A stretch of 64,000 nt of DNA, taken from the NCBI GenBank assembly GCA_013306675.1, contig JABLUY010000001.1:466334-530333 (forward strand). Direction: 5' to 3'. Shown here one piece after another: positions 29,002-37,922 of the stretch (its first letter is position 1; the number at the start of each line of letters is the position of its first letter). The DNA is from Thraustochytrium sp. TN22 (taxonomy: Eukaryota > Sar > Bigyra > Thraustochytrida > Thraustochytriidae). The position numbers and the translations under genes were made by a program. The notes under the pieces were generated by a model. It made no database searches and was not told where the DNA came from. It worked only from the letters and a program-made list of their open reading frames with translations.

Positions 29002-29438
29002 CGAGACCAGGGTTCGCGAAGCGCGGCGCGCCGAATGTCAGCATCCCGATCTCCGGCAAGCCGGTGAGCGGGGTCTCACTCATCGTGCAGAGCTCGACCC
29101 CGACGAACCAGCTGAACGCCAGAGCGGGCCGCGGAGCGGCGGCCGAGAACAGCCCAACCACGACGACGCTAAAACTGCCGCGCGTGACGACGGAGGAACC
29201 CGCCGATGCCGCCGCCGCCACCACTGTCCCCGGAGTTGGGAGCCCGTTGCTGGGTGGGACGCCCCTGACTCCAGCGAGCATCGGCGCCGCAGACGAGAGC
29301 GGTAGCGCGAGCCCGGCCGCGGCCGGGCTCACCGAGTTTCAGAAGCTTTTCGCCAACTCGCACAGCCACAAAGCCATGTGGCAGACCCCGCCAGAGCGCC
29401 GCGGCGCGCGCCGCGTCTTCGTCCAGGCACGGCGCTGA
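24525..29438 (+). CDS. LRRC9-like giant leucine-rich-repeat protein with a possible PARP-like insert
   Basis: 1637 residues from the ATG at 24525; the frame is open 13 codons further up but without an ATG. SDS22-type LRRs occur in several blocks: ~55-240, ~760-880, ~930-1090 and ~1125-1345, each ending in a cap like those of ciliary LRR proteins (FDGARIDKETKLLTDATFYK). Size and block layout match LRRC9. Between blocks 1 and 2, ~440-640 holds HGFPDPASFLVSTGHAAIPL, EFTVVVAQVCPGRF and YQVFDKQLLLPEYVV, which recall the ends of a PARP catalytic fold. The tail (~1400-1637) is Ser/Thr-rich with a polyQ run at ~1462-1492 (CAG repeats near 28908-29000). A ciliary or cytoskeletal scaffold role is inferred from the family. 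Confidence 0.85.
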
Positions 29439-29535
29439 AGTGGATGAAGATAAAGATGAAGGTGAAGAAGTAGAAGTAGAAGCAATCAGCATGCAGTCTG
29501 GGTCTTACGGTTGGACACGCGGAGAGGAGTGGGGA

Positions 29536-30417
29536 TTACTTGAAGAACTTGCCGACGGCAGTGATGCGCAGTGCGACCTGCTGGGCCTCGGCAATCTCCA
29601 CAGTGACGGGGTCCTCGAGCGGGGCGCTCTGCGCGAGCCACTCAAAGGTCCAGCCAAACTCCTCCGCAGCCTCAAGCAGGGCCTTCCACTCGTGGTCCTG
29701 GAAGCCCGGATAGTTGATGAGCTCGTCGAAGACCAGCAGAGTGCCCGGGACGATGCGCGGCGCGAGCACGCGCAGGGCATAGATGGTGGCCGAGTAGAGG
29801 TCGGCATCGAGGTGCGCCACGGCGACCTTGGCGTCCTCGGCGCCGGGGCGGTCCGCAAGAAAGGGCTCAAGCGTGTCCTGAAAGAGGCCCTTGACCAGGC
29901 GCACATTGTCAGCCACCGGAGGCATCCTACCCTTGCAGTCGAAGGTGCCCTGCTCAAACTTGTCGCGCCACGCCTCGGGCAGGCCCTCGAACGTGTCGAA
30001 GCCGTACACGAGACGGCCCGGGGGCGCGTGGCGAGCCATGAGGTTGATGGTCTTGCCGGAGAAGACGCCAAACTCGAGCCAGAGGCCCTCCAAGGGCCTG
30101 CCCTCGGCGCAGGCGTGCTGCAGCGGGATCTTCGCCAGCCTGCCCTTGGGCGGCCGCTTCAGGTCCAGCCTCCATGCGCGGTCTGCGCGCAGCGCAAAGG
30201 CGGAGCTGGCCGGCCCGCCCGCCTCGCCGTCCGCGCCGCCCTCGCTGAGCTCGCCCTCCTCGCTGAGCTCGCCCTCCTCGCGCTCCTCGTCCTCCTTGGC
30301 GGGGGCGGCGGCCTCTTCGCCCGCCGCGGCCTCGGCGCCGTCCACGCGCGCGCGCTTGGGCGCCGCCGCGGGCCCGGCCGCCTCGGCCGCGCCGCGCTTC
30401 GCCTCCGGCTCGCCCAT
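29536..30417 (-). CDS. SAM-dependent methyltransferase, TylF/macrocin O-methyltransferase-like
   Basis: 293 residues from the ATG at 30417. Residues 1-70 are Ala/Glu-rich with a basic PKRAR patch that could be a nuclear signal. The class I methyltransferase core starts near 98: motif I is LWLEFGVFSGKTINLMA at ~112-128, then VYGFDTFEGLPEAW, then HLDADLYSATIYAL at ~202-215 (a DADLY signature typical of TylF-like metal-dependent enzymes), and PGTLLVFDELINYPG. The likely reaction is methyl transfer to a small molecule; the substrate is unknown. The stop is 98 bases from the stop of the convergent LRRC9-like gene, and the start shares a 227-base divergent region with the first LCCL gene. Confidence 0.85.
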   Translation of the reverse strand: MGEPEAKRGAAEAAGPAAAPKRARVDGAEAAAGEEAAAPAKEDEEREEGELSEEGELSEGGADGEAGGPASSAFALRADRAWRLDLKRPPKGRLAKIPLQHACAEGRPLEGLWLEFGVFSGKTINLMARHAPPGRLVYGFDTFEGLPEAWRDKFEQGTFDCKGRMPPVADNVRLVKGLFQDTLEPFLADRPGAEDAKVAVAHLDADLYSATIYALRVLAPRIVPGTLLVFDELINYPGFQDHEWKALLEAAEEFGWTFEWLAQSAPLEDPVTVEIAEAQQVALRITAVGKFFK

Positions 30418-30644
30418 GCTCGCGCGCGCCTGCCCGCGCCGCGTGGACGCCGCGAATCGGGGCTGGACGCCGGCCGGCGACGGCGACGAACTTGAGCACC
30501 AACGGCGCCTTGGCCCAGGATACCAGGCGGTACCAGGACCGCGACGACGAGCAGAACCAGAGCCAGAACCAGGACCGGGGCCAGGGCCAGGGGGACCAGC
30601 GGCGGCACGGCGCGGCGCGCGGCGCGAGGGAGGCGGAGGCGGCC
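30418..30644. promoter_or_regulatory. Short bidirectional promoter region
   Basis: 227 bases between the methyltransferase start (leftward) and the LCCL gene 1 start (rightward). The LCCL frame is open through part of it but has no ATG. No TATA-like box is obvious. Confidence 0.5.
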
Positions 30645-32447
30645 ATGGCGGACTCCACGCGGCTGCTGACCAAGGCGGAGTCCACGCCGCTGCTGGACGC
30701 GGAAGACGGGGACCCGGACGCGGAGGCCGGCGGCGCCTGGGACGCGGCCGAGCGCGGCGAGGGCCAGGGCCAGGGCCAGGGCCAGGGAGAGGGAGAGGGT
30801 GAGGGAGAGGGAGAGGGAGGGGCAGCCGAGCGCGAGCGGGCGGCGTCCGTGCTCGGCGACGAGTTCGTCTTCGCGTGCGGGTGTCGCGGCGAGGACGGGC
30901 AGGGCAGGGGACGCCAGGGTTGCGCCGGCTGCTGCGTGTGCTCCAAGCAGCAGGTGTGCTGCCTGAACCTGCGGCCCGCGCCGCTGCCCAAGCTGCGCGA
31001 CGGGTTCTGGGGCACCGAGGCGCTACGGCGCGTGCAATGCGGGGGCGAGAAGCTGCGCGCCGTGTACGGCCCGTGGCTGCTGGCGCTCTTCAGCGTGGCG
31101 GCGCTGGGCGGCTTCTTTGCGATCGCGTACTTTGACTTCATGGGCATGACGTCGGACCGGCCCATGCCAATCGGGTGCACCATGTCGATGCAGACGACGC
31201 AGGCCTCGTACACGAGCACGCCGCTCTCCGAGACCTGCGGCGGCGGCCCGTGCCTCGGGTCCACCATGGAGGGCTGGGTCACCATGAGGTGTCCGGACCA
31301 CTGCCTTGTAGACTGGTCGCAGCCTGTGTACGGGTCGAACCCGTACAAGTCGACGAGCCGGACATGCGCCTCTGCTATCCACGCGGGCGCCATGGACGCG
31401 CGCACCGGCGGCTGCTTCGAGGTCCAGATGATTGGCGTCGTGGCCAACTTCGCGGGCTCCGACGAGCACGGCGTGGACTCGCGCTCCTACGCGGTGCCCA
31501 GCAGCGCCTACATGGTGCGCGAGAGCCCGAACCGCAACTGCAACTCTCTGCGGCCCTGGATGGACGCCTACATCTTCTTTGTCATGGCCATCCTCTTTCT
31601 CGTGATACGGCCCAACGCCTGGTACATGCTGGTGGCGCTCGTGGTGGCGGGCTACTTTTACCTCGTCACCGAGTACCGCTACTATTCCGACTTTGCGCAG
31701 GTCCTCAACACGCGCTCCACGCGTCTGCTGGAGCTCCTGCTCATGGCCTTTTTCCTCTGGCACATGGCGGTGCGCGTCACCTTGCCGGACCCGCGCACGC
31801 ACCCGATCGACGGCCTTGTCTTTTACTTTTTGCCCTACTGGCTCGGCGTCCACATGGACGTCTTCTCCTACATGGGTCTGGACCTTTCCTTCTCCAAGGG
31901 CGGCCTGGTCAACGTCGGCGCCGTCATTGGCCTTGGACTCATGGTGCTCATTGGAATGCCGCTCGTCGTGCTGCAGCTTCTGCTCTTCTACCGCGCTGGC
32001 ATGATGCTCAAGGTCCTCTTGTACGTGTGCACCACGGCCGGCATCGTCATGATCGTCACGTTGGCCGTCCATGACTACCTCACGATCCACCTGCACCACT
32101 TCATGTTCGGCGGCCTGGCAGTACTCATTTTCCAGGGTCAGCCGCGTCTCCGCTACTCCATCGTCCTGCAGGCCGCCATGCTCGGCGTGCTGGTCAACGG
32201 CGTCACCGTCTGGGACATCGCGCCGCTCTACGACGCGCAGAGCGACTCTGTCAGTGGCACGGTCAGCACCACCTTGGGTGCCGCGCCCCCGCCGGTTCTC
32301 GACACAAACGCAACCAGCTCCAATACTACCGCGGCCATGACGCAGGTCGCCGCTGCGGCGGCACACGGCATCCGTGCCCAGGTACTCGACCTCCTTGCCT
32401 CCGCGGCTAGTCCGAGTCAGCCGCCGCTTGCCAGTGGCGGCGAGTGA
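30645..32447 (+). CDS. LCCL-domain multi-pass membrane protein, copy 1
   Basis: 600 residues from the ATG at 30645 (ggccATGG). Residues 1-60 are acidic with a gqgqgq/geg repeat (ggccag units near 30762-30790). A conserved cytosolic Cys motif follows (GDEFVFACGC, CCVCSKQQVCCLNL). TM1 is at ~140-162. The LCCL domain at ~175-290 carries RCPDHCLVDWSQPVYGS, TSRTCASAIHAGAMD and GGCFEVQMIG. About seven or eight membrane helices follow from ~305, including HLHHFMFGGLAVLIFQGQPR and GVLVNGVTVW, which recall the HH and GLxxNG motifs of fungal LCCL membrane proteins. The function of that family is poorly known. It is about half identical by eye to the next gene, so they are tandem paralogs. Confidence 0.88.
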   Translation: MADSTRLLTKAESTPLLDAEDGDPDAEAGGAWDAAERGEGQGQGQGQGEGEGEGEGEGGAAERERAASVLGDEFVFACGCRGEDGQGRGRQGCAGCCVCSKQQVCCLNLRPAPLPKLRDGFWGTEALRRVQCGGEKLRAVYGPWLLALFSVAALGGFFAIAYFDFMGMTSDRPMPIGCTMSMQTTQASYTSTPLSETCGGGPCLGSTMEGWVTMRCPDHCLVDWSQPVYGSNPYKSTSRTCASAIHAGAMDARTGGCFEVQMIGVVANFAGSDEHGVDSRSYAVPSSAYMVRESPNRNCNSLRPWMDAYIFFVMAILFLVIRPNAWYMLVALVVAGYFYLVTEYRYYSDFAQVLNTRSTRLLELLLMAFFLWHMAVRVTLPDPRTHPIDGLVFYFLPYWLGVHMDVFSYMGLDLSFSKGGLVNVGAVIGLGLMVLIGMPLVVLQLLLFYRAGMMLKVLLYVCTTAGIVMIVTLAVHDYLTIHLHHFMFGGLAVLIFQGQPRLRYSIVLQAAMLGVLVNGVTVWDIAPLYDAQSDSVSGTVSTTLGAAPPPVLDTNATSSNTTAAMTQVAAAAAHGIRAQVLDLLASAASPSQPPLASGGE

Positions 32448-33386
32448 CGGTGACCGTCACCTGAACTACCACGTCCTCCTAACTAAAAGTTAAGTACTGC
32501 AAGAGCTCGCTGTCCTCGACGACCGATCGATCAGCGCTCTCCTACCTCGAGGTTGTCGTTCGACTCGGAGGCTGTCGAGTCGAGGCAGTCGAGGCTCTGG
32601 CACCCAAGACTCAGAGGCTCTGCAAAAAGAAATTCAACCTGACAGCGAAGCCATCGCTGGCTCCGACCCACAATGCTAAGTTACGTATCAACAAACAAGT
32701 TACCTACCTGCCTGTGCCAGCCTGCTGCGGTCTCCGTTCGCTCCTCGTGGGCTAGGGCCGCCGCGCTAGGCCGCGCTGGCGCTGGAGCCGCGCTTCGTTC
32801 GGCCTTGCCACATTTTTCTCGTCGTGCGCCGCGCCACTTTGACAAAGGCACTACGCGTCCCGGGGCGAACAACAAACGCCCAAGGTCGGGCCAGCGCGCT
32901 CGCGCTCGGGCCGGCGCGCGCGCACGCGGCTGGCGGGCGAGTGGCGCGCGCAGGCCCTGGCCGCGGCAGCGAGCGAGGCGAGCGGCAGAGGTCTTTCTGC
33001 GCGCAGCGAGCCCAGCCCAGGCGCCTGCAGCCTGAGCTGCCAGCCTCGACATCAACGACCACTGCAAGGTGGCGGGCCGTCGACGGCACTGCAGCCCAGG
33101 CACGGCAGGTACGGAGAGTCCCAGGCGTGCGTGCGTACGGCGCCAGCTGGCGCGGCTGGCGGCGGCGGTGAGGCCCGCCTGCCTGCCGGCCTGTGCCCAG
33201 TCTTCGAAGCGCGCGGTTCGCTCGCGACGAGGAGGCGGTCGCGTGCAGCACGTCTACTAGGCCTACCTGTCGCGCGTGGGGTGTCTCTCGTCGTCAGAGC
33301 TCGCTCACTGACCTGACAGCGAGGCGCGCTCGCTCGCTCACTCCCACTCCGCCGGCCTGGAAACCCTCGCGCAGATCGGGGCCAAG
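32448..33386. other. Intergenic region between the LCCL paralogs
   Basis: 0.94 kb. The left part (to ~32700) is of ordinary composition and contains degenerate gtcgaggc units near 32570-32600. The right part is GC-rich, with overlapping Arg/Ala frames that are not called. No gene seen. Confidence 0.5.
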
Positions 33387-35858
33387 ATGCCGATGCGGCA
33401 GGGGGGCAGGGGCAGGCTCCTGCAGCGCGCCTCGTCGAGGCCGCAGGGCGGGGAACTGTCCGGGTCGTCGATGGCGTCGACGCAGGCAGCGAGCTCGGAC
33501 GATGGCGAGGCGGACGCCGACGCCGTGCTGCAGGTGCTGCACGGGGCGTCCAACGAGGACCAGGATGAGCTCGAGGCGCAGAAGCGCCAGGCCGCCGAGT
33601 GCACGCAGAGCAAGCACCGGCGACGCAGGCGACGACCTGGACTCGGGCTCGGTGACGAGTTCGTACCTGGCTGCGGCTGCGACGACGGCAGGGCGTCCTT
33701 TTGCGTGTGCTCGCGCACGCAGGCGCTCTGCCTGGACCTGAGCAAGCAGCCGCTGCCCAAGCTGCAGGACGGGCTCTGGGGCACGGACTGGCTCGTGCGG
33801 CGCGCATCGTGCAAAGAGAACTTTCGCGCGCGCTTCGGGCCGTGGCTGCTTGGTCTGCTCAGTGTCGCGCTCCTGGGCGGCTTCTTTGGCATTGCGTGGT
33901 GGGACTACATGGGCATGTCCTCGGACAGGCCCACGCCCGTGGGCTGCACGGCGCAGTACTGGTCCAACTCGACGACGCTGGACTCGACCTGCGGCGTCGG
34001 CGGCCGTGACTGCCGGCCGCTCGACACGGACGGCAACTGGTTCACCGTGCGCTGCCCTGACCACTGTCTGGTCGACTACGCCGCGCCCGTCTACGGTACC
34101 GACGTGTACACGGCGACGAGCCGCATCTGCGCGGCCGCGGTGCACGCGGGCGTCATGGACGCAGTCAGTGGCGGCTGCTTCGACCTGCGCCTGACGGGCC
34201 CACAGACAGACTTTGCGCCGACCTCGCGCAACGGCGTGGACTCCCAGTCGTTCAATGGCTGGTTCCCGCGCACCTTCGAGGTGCGCGCCGTGGACAACGC
34301 GAGCTGCAACGCGCTGCGTCCGTGGATGGATGCCTACATCTTCGTCGCCATGGCCGTGCTCTTCGTGCTCGTGCGGCCCTCGCCCTGGTATATGCTCTTG
34401 GCGCTCGTTGTGGCCGGCTACCTGTACCTGGTGACTGAGTACCGGTACTACTCTAGCTTTGTGCAGGTACTCAACGCGCGCTCGCCGCGCCTGCTCACGC
34501 TCGTGCTCTTCGCCTATGTGCTCTGGCACCAGGCCGTGCGCGAGACGCTGCCGGACCCGGCGCGCTTCCCGCTGGACGGCCTGGTGCTCTACTTTCTTCC
34601 CTTCTGGATCGGTGTGCACCTCGACATGTTCGAGAACGTCGGCATCACCACCTCCCTCACGAACGGCGGCCTGGCGAGCGCCGGCGCCATCCTCGGCATC
34701 GCCCTCATCATCGGCATTGGCGTACCGCTCCTCGTGCTGCAGTGCGCGCTCTTCTACCGCGCCAGGATGCTGCCTCGCGTGCTGCTCAACGTCACCCTCA
34801 CTTTGGTCATTGTCATTGTCGTCACGGCCGCGGTCAACGACGAGCTCTCGCTGCACGTGCATCACTTTATGGTGGGCGGGCTGGGCGTCCTCCTTTTCCA
34901 GGGCCAGCCGCGGCTGCGCTACTCAATCATGCTGCAGGCGGCCTTGCTAGGTGTCCTCGTCAACGGCGTCACCGTGTGGAACATCGACACGCTCTACGAC
35001 GTGGTCACGCCGAGCTCCACCACCGTGGAAGTGGTCTACTGGACCGGGATCAACCGCACTGGCACGCGGCTTGACTTGTCCTGGGCGCTTGCTTCCACCG
35101 TTGTCAACGACTGGGGATGCGACCAGGAGGGCCTGGACGACTTTTACGCCGCGTACGCAGACGCCGTCCTGGGCGCCCAGACTAGCAGCGTGTACTACGA
35201 GGCCGTGGACACGCCCGCACCGTCGGCGGTGCCGACAAGCTCGGCCACGCTCCTTGGGCGAAGCGCGCTCACCGCCGCACCGACCTCAACGCCGAGTGCA
35301 GCGCCGAGCATGGCGCCAAGCGCCGCATCGACCAGGGCTCCTACCGGGACGCCCACGACGTGGTGGAACGCCTTCGGTGGGGGCTCCCCTTTTGCCGGGG
35401 CCTCCCCCTCGTCCTCGCCCCGGTCCACCACGGTCAGTGGGATCTTCACAGACGCGGGCGCCGAGGGCGGCGCCGCAGGCGCAAGTGTGGGCGGGGGCCG
35501 CCGCCGGCTGGCTGTGGCGGCGCCCTCACTCATCCCGGGCGACAACCAGCCCCTCTTCCGGATGGCCATCAACTCGGTTATCTTTTTGGACGAATACTTC
35601 GAGGCGGGCCAGTCCGTCTACTACGCCAGCGTGGACCTGGACGTGCCGGGCTCGCACTTTTATCTCACAGTCGGCAACGATGGCAGCCTCTCGCAGACGC
35701 TGCCGTATCTGATGCCTCCGGACGCGGCGAGTGATAATGAGACGCAGGTCGGTGCCGGAATCTACAACACGAGCTTCGTCACGCCGGGCAACCACTGCGA
35801 ACATGTATATGCGCTCGTCCTCTTCGAGAATGGCGACCTTCCCTCGAACGGATTTTGA
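33387..35858 (+). CDS. LCCL-domain multi-pass membrane protein, copy 2 with a C-terminal ectodomain
   Basis: 823 residues from the ATG at 33387. It has the same layout as copy 1: cytosolic GDEFVPGCGC and FCVCSRTQALCLDL, TM1 at ~150-175, an LCCL domain at ~185-305 (RCPDHCLVDYAAPVYGTDVY, SRICAAAVHAGVMD, GGCFDLRLTG), then the polytopic region with HVHHFMVGGLGVLLFQGQPR and GVLVNGVTVW, ending at ~535. It differs by an extra ~290 residues after the last helix: a Cys-poor stretch, a Pro/Ser/Thr stalk (PSAAPSMAPSAAS), then a globular part with FRMAINSVIFLDEYFEAGQS and N-glycosylation sequons. The extra domain is unrecognised. The paralogs probably arose by tandem duplication, with later gain or loss of this tail. 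Confidence 0.88.
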   Translation: MPMRQGGRGRLLQRASSRPQGGELSGSSMASTQAASSDDGEADADAVLQVLHGASNEDQDELEAQKRQAAECTQSKHRRRRRRPGLGLGDEFVPGCGCDDGRASFCVCSRTQALCLDLSKQPLPKLQDGLWGTDWLVRRASCKENFRARFGPWLLGLLSVALLGGFFGIAWWDYMGMSSDRPTPVGCTAQYWSNSTTLDSTCGVGGRDCRPLDTDGNWFTVRCPDHCLVDYAAPVYGTDVYTATSRICAAAVHAGVMDAVSGGCFDLRLTGPQTDFAPTSRNGVDSQSFNGWFPRTFEVRAVDNASCNALRPWMDAYIFVAMAVLFVLVRPSPWYMLLALVVAGYLYLVTEYRYYSSFVQVLNARSPRLLTLVLFAYVLWHQAVRETLPDPARFPLDGLVLYFLPFWIGVHLDMFENVGITTSLTNGGLASAGAILGIALIIGIGVPLLVLQCALFYRARMLPRVLLNVTLTLVIVIVVTAAVNDELSLHVHHFMVGGLGVLLFQGQPRLRYSIMLQAALLGVLVNGVTVWNIDTLYDVVTPSSTTVEVVYWTGINRTGTRLDLSWALASTVVNDWGCDQEGLDDFYAAYADAVLGAQTSSVYYEAVDTPAPSAVPTSSATLLGRSALTAAPTSTPSAAPSMAPSAASTRAPTGTPTTWWNAFGGGSPFAGASPSSSPRSTTVSGIFTDAGAEGGAAGASVGGGRRRLAVAAPSLIPGDNQPLFRMAINSVIFLDEYFEAGQSVYYASVDLDVPGSHFYLTVGNDGSLSQTLPYLMPPDAASDNETQVGAGIYNTSFVTPGNHCEHVYALVLFENGDLPSNGF

Positions 35859-36043
35859 GGGGCGCGCGGCGTGGACAGGAGATTCAAGTTGTACATACTG
35901 GTACCACCTCTTCGAGTAACTTATGTGTGTGTGCTGTGTGACGGGTCCTGAGTCGTGTGGGACTGTGTTGGTTTGGTTTGGCTTTCTACGTTCAGCTTGG
36001 CTTACCGACTTGGTACGCTCACCGACCGGATCGACAGTTCCTC

Positions 36044-37417
36044 CTACTGGAACTGGATGAGTCCGTGGTCGCGCATGAGCGCAAAGCGGTTGCGCCAGTT
36101 CGGGTCCTGCATGTAGTGCTGAAGCTTAGCAGGGTGCGCGGAGCACTCTTGCAGCACGCGCTGCGTCTCCGGGTCGGAGAGCAGCGCGCGCAGATCGTCG
36201 CGCGCCAGCACGCGCTTGACGTCGCCCTGCATCTTGGCCTCCTCGCGCGTCATGATGGCGGGCGCCGAGGCGTCCACGGCGGCCTGCACCTGCTGGCGCT
36301 CCAGCTCCTCGCCCATTTCGGTGAAGTGCTCGCCCAGCGTTTTCATAAAGGCCTCGATGAAGACGCGTGCGTCCGGCGAGGTTCCATATTCGCGCATCGC
36401 GGCGGTCGGGTCCTGTTGGAGCCGCTGGAAGAGCGCGGCGCTGCGCGGGTCCGCCATGCCGCGGGCCAGAATCGGATTGGCAAGGATGCGCTCCTGCAGC
36501 TTTTGGTTCGCCCAGTCGCCCTTCTCCAGCTCGCGCACCGCGCGCTGGGCCTCGGGAATCTCAAACACCGAGGACTTGGTCCGCCCTTGCTGCTGCTGCT
36601 CCTCGTGCTGCTGGGCTGCGGAGTTCTCCTTGCCGCGCAGCATCGGCATCGAGTACTCCTCGAAGGCCTTCGGGTAGAGCTTTTGGAACTCCTGCTCCAG
36701 CAGCGGTTTCTCCTGCGCCGAGACGGCGGCCGCGCCCCGCTCCAGGCAGCGCACCGCGTCACTGTCGCGCTTGAGTGCGCGCAGCGCGAGCGCGCGTCGC
36801 ACATGTGCCTTGGCCCACGTGGGACGTAGCCTGATGGCCTGGGTTGCATCGGCCTCGGCCGCCGCGGCGTCCTCGAGCTTGAGCGCCACAAGCGCGCGGT
36901 TGCAAAAGAGCGCGGCCTCGTCCTGATACCATGCCTCGCCGAGGCCGGCGGACCGGCAGCGGTCCAGCGCGCGAGTGTACAAGTCGCGCGCCTCGTCCAG
37001 CTGGCTGGCCTTGAACGCCTTGTTGCCGTGCGCTTTGAGCGTGTCCACCTCCTGTGCGCGTGCCTTCTCGCGGAGGCGCCGCGCCTTGAGCGCGTCGCCC
37101 AGGCCAGACGCAAAAGTCTCGTCGGCCTTCTTGCGCTCGGCCTCCTTGCGCGCCTGCTGTACGCCGCGAGCGGCCTGGCTGGCGGCCTGCATTTGCTCCA
37201 GCAGCGTTGGCGCCTCGTCTTCGGCGCCTCCCGCGCGCAGTTGCAGTTTCTCCACGGCCTCGCGCGCCGCCCGCTCCAGCTCCTCGTCCTGGGCTGGCGC
37301 CTCTTCCTGCTTCTGCTTGAGCGTCGACTTTTGGGCATTCTTCTCCGCCACCTCCTCCACCTCTTCGTCGTCGTCGTCGTCGTCGTCGTCACTGTCCGCC
37401 AGCGGCGGCGGCATCAT
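36044..37417 (-). CDS. STI1/HOP-like TPR co-chaperone
   Basis: 457 residues starting with two adjacent ATGs (37412-37417). Residues 1-60 have an Asp/Glu run. Three TPRs lie at ~125-245 (KAHGNKAFKASQLDEARDLY, AALFCNRALVALKLEDAAAA, AKAHVRRALALRALKRDSDA). A Gln-rich linker follows, then an STI1-type DP helical region at ~305-365 (QERILANPILARGM) and a second at ~405-457 (DLRALLSDPETQRVLQECSA, LQHYMQDPNWRNRF). TPR plus DP domains are the layout of Hsp70/Hsp90 co-chaperones, but one TPR block instead of three makes it a reduced HOP or a Tic40/SGT-like relative. It is convergent with LCCL copy 2 and divergent from the TMEM8-like gene. Confidence 0.82.
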   Translation of the reverse strand: MMPPPLADSDDDDDDDDEEVEEVAEKNAQKSTLKQKQEEAPAQDEELERAAREAVEKLQLRAGGAEDEAPTLLEQMQAASQAARGVQQARKEAERKKADETFASGLGDALKARRLREKARAQEVDTLKAHGNKAFKASQLDEARDLYTRALDRCRSAGLGEAWYQDEAALFCNRALVALKLEDAAAAEADATQAIRLRPTWAKAHVRRALALRALKRDSDAVRCLERGAAAVSAQEKPLLEQEFQKLYPKAFEEYSMPMLRGKENSAAQQHEEQQQQGRTKSSVFEIPEAQRAVRELEKGDWANQKLQERILANPILARGMADPRSAALFQRLQQDPTAAMREYGTSPDARVFIEAFMKTLGEHFTEMGEELERQQVQAAVDASAPAIMTREEAKMQGDVKRVLARDDLRALLSDPETQRVLQECSAHPAKLQHYMQDPNWRNRFALMRDHGLIQFQ

Positions 37418-37547
37418 CGTCCTGCGCGTGCGTGTCTGTCTGCGTCAGTCCCGGCGACCTCGACCGTTGACCTCTCCCTCCGCGCGCCCGATGCCGCATC
37501 GTGTTCTGACTTGCGCAGGCGACGCACGTACTCGACTGGCGCGGACA

Positions 37548-37582
<35 letters not shown>

Positions 37583-37922
37583 ATGAGCGCCGCGCCCGCT
37601 GGGGCCTCGCCGCGCTCCTCGGCCATGGTCGCGCGCGCGCGGAAAGAAACCTGTTCTGGTCTGCCTGCCAAGGCCCGGTGCCAGCGCCGCCTCCGTTTTT
37701 TTGCGGCTCTTTCGAAGCCAAAATTTGAAAAGCGCGCGACTTGAGCTAGCCAGGTAGCAGCTCGCGAGCCCGCGTGCAAACCTCGCTCGCTCGCTCGCTC
37801 GCTCGAGGCGCGCGCGCTGCGCTGCCAGCGCAGGTCCGCGAGGTCCGCTCGCGCGACCGCGCGGTTCTTCGCTGCGTCGCCTGGCCCCTTCGGGCTTCGT
37901 CTCGTTTCACGCGTGGCGCGCG
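37418..37922. promoter_or_regulatory. Bidirectional intergenic region
   Basis: 505 bases between divergent starts (STI1-like leftward, TMEM8-like rightward). It contains a (gcgggc)n hexamer run at about 37550-37580 and gctc units near 37787-37805. No gene seen. Confidence 0.5.

Noticed and set aside
31023-32366. 447-codon minus-strand frame over LCCL copy 1 (a similar one lies over copy 2)
   Set aside because: Antisense mirror of membrane-helix codons; His/Asp/Val-rich; no family match.
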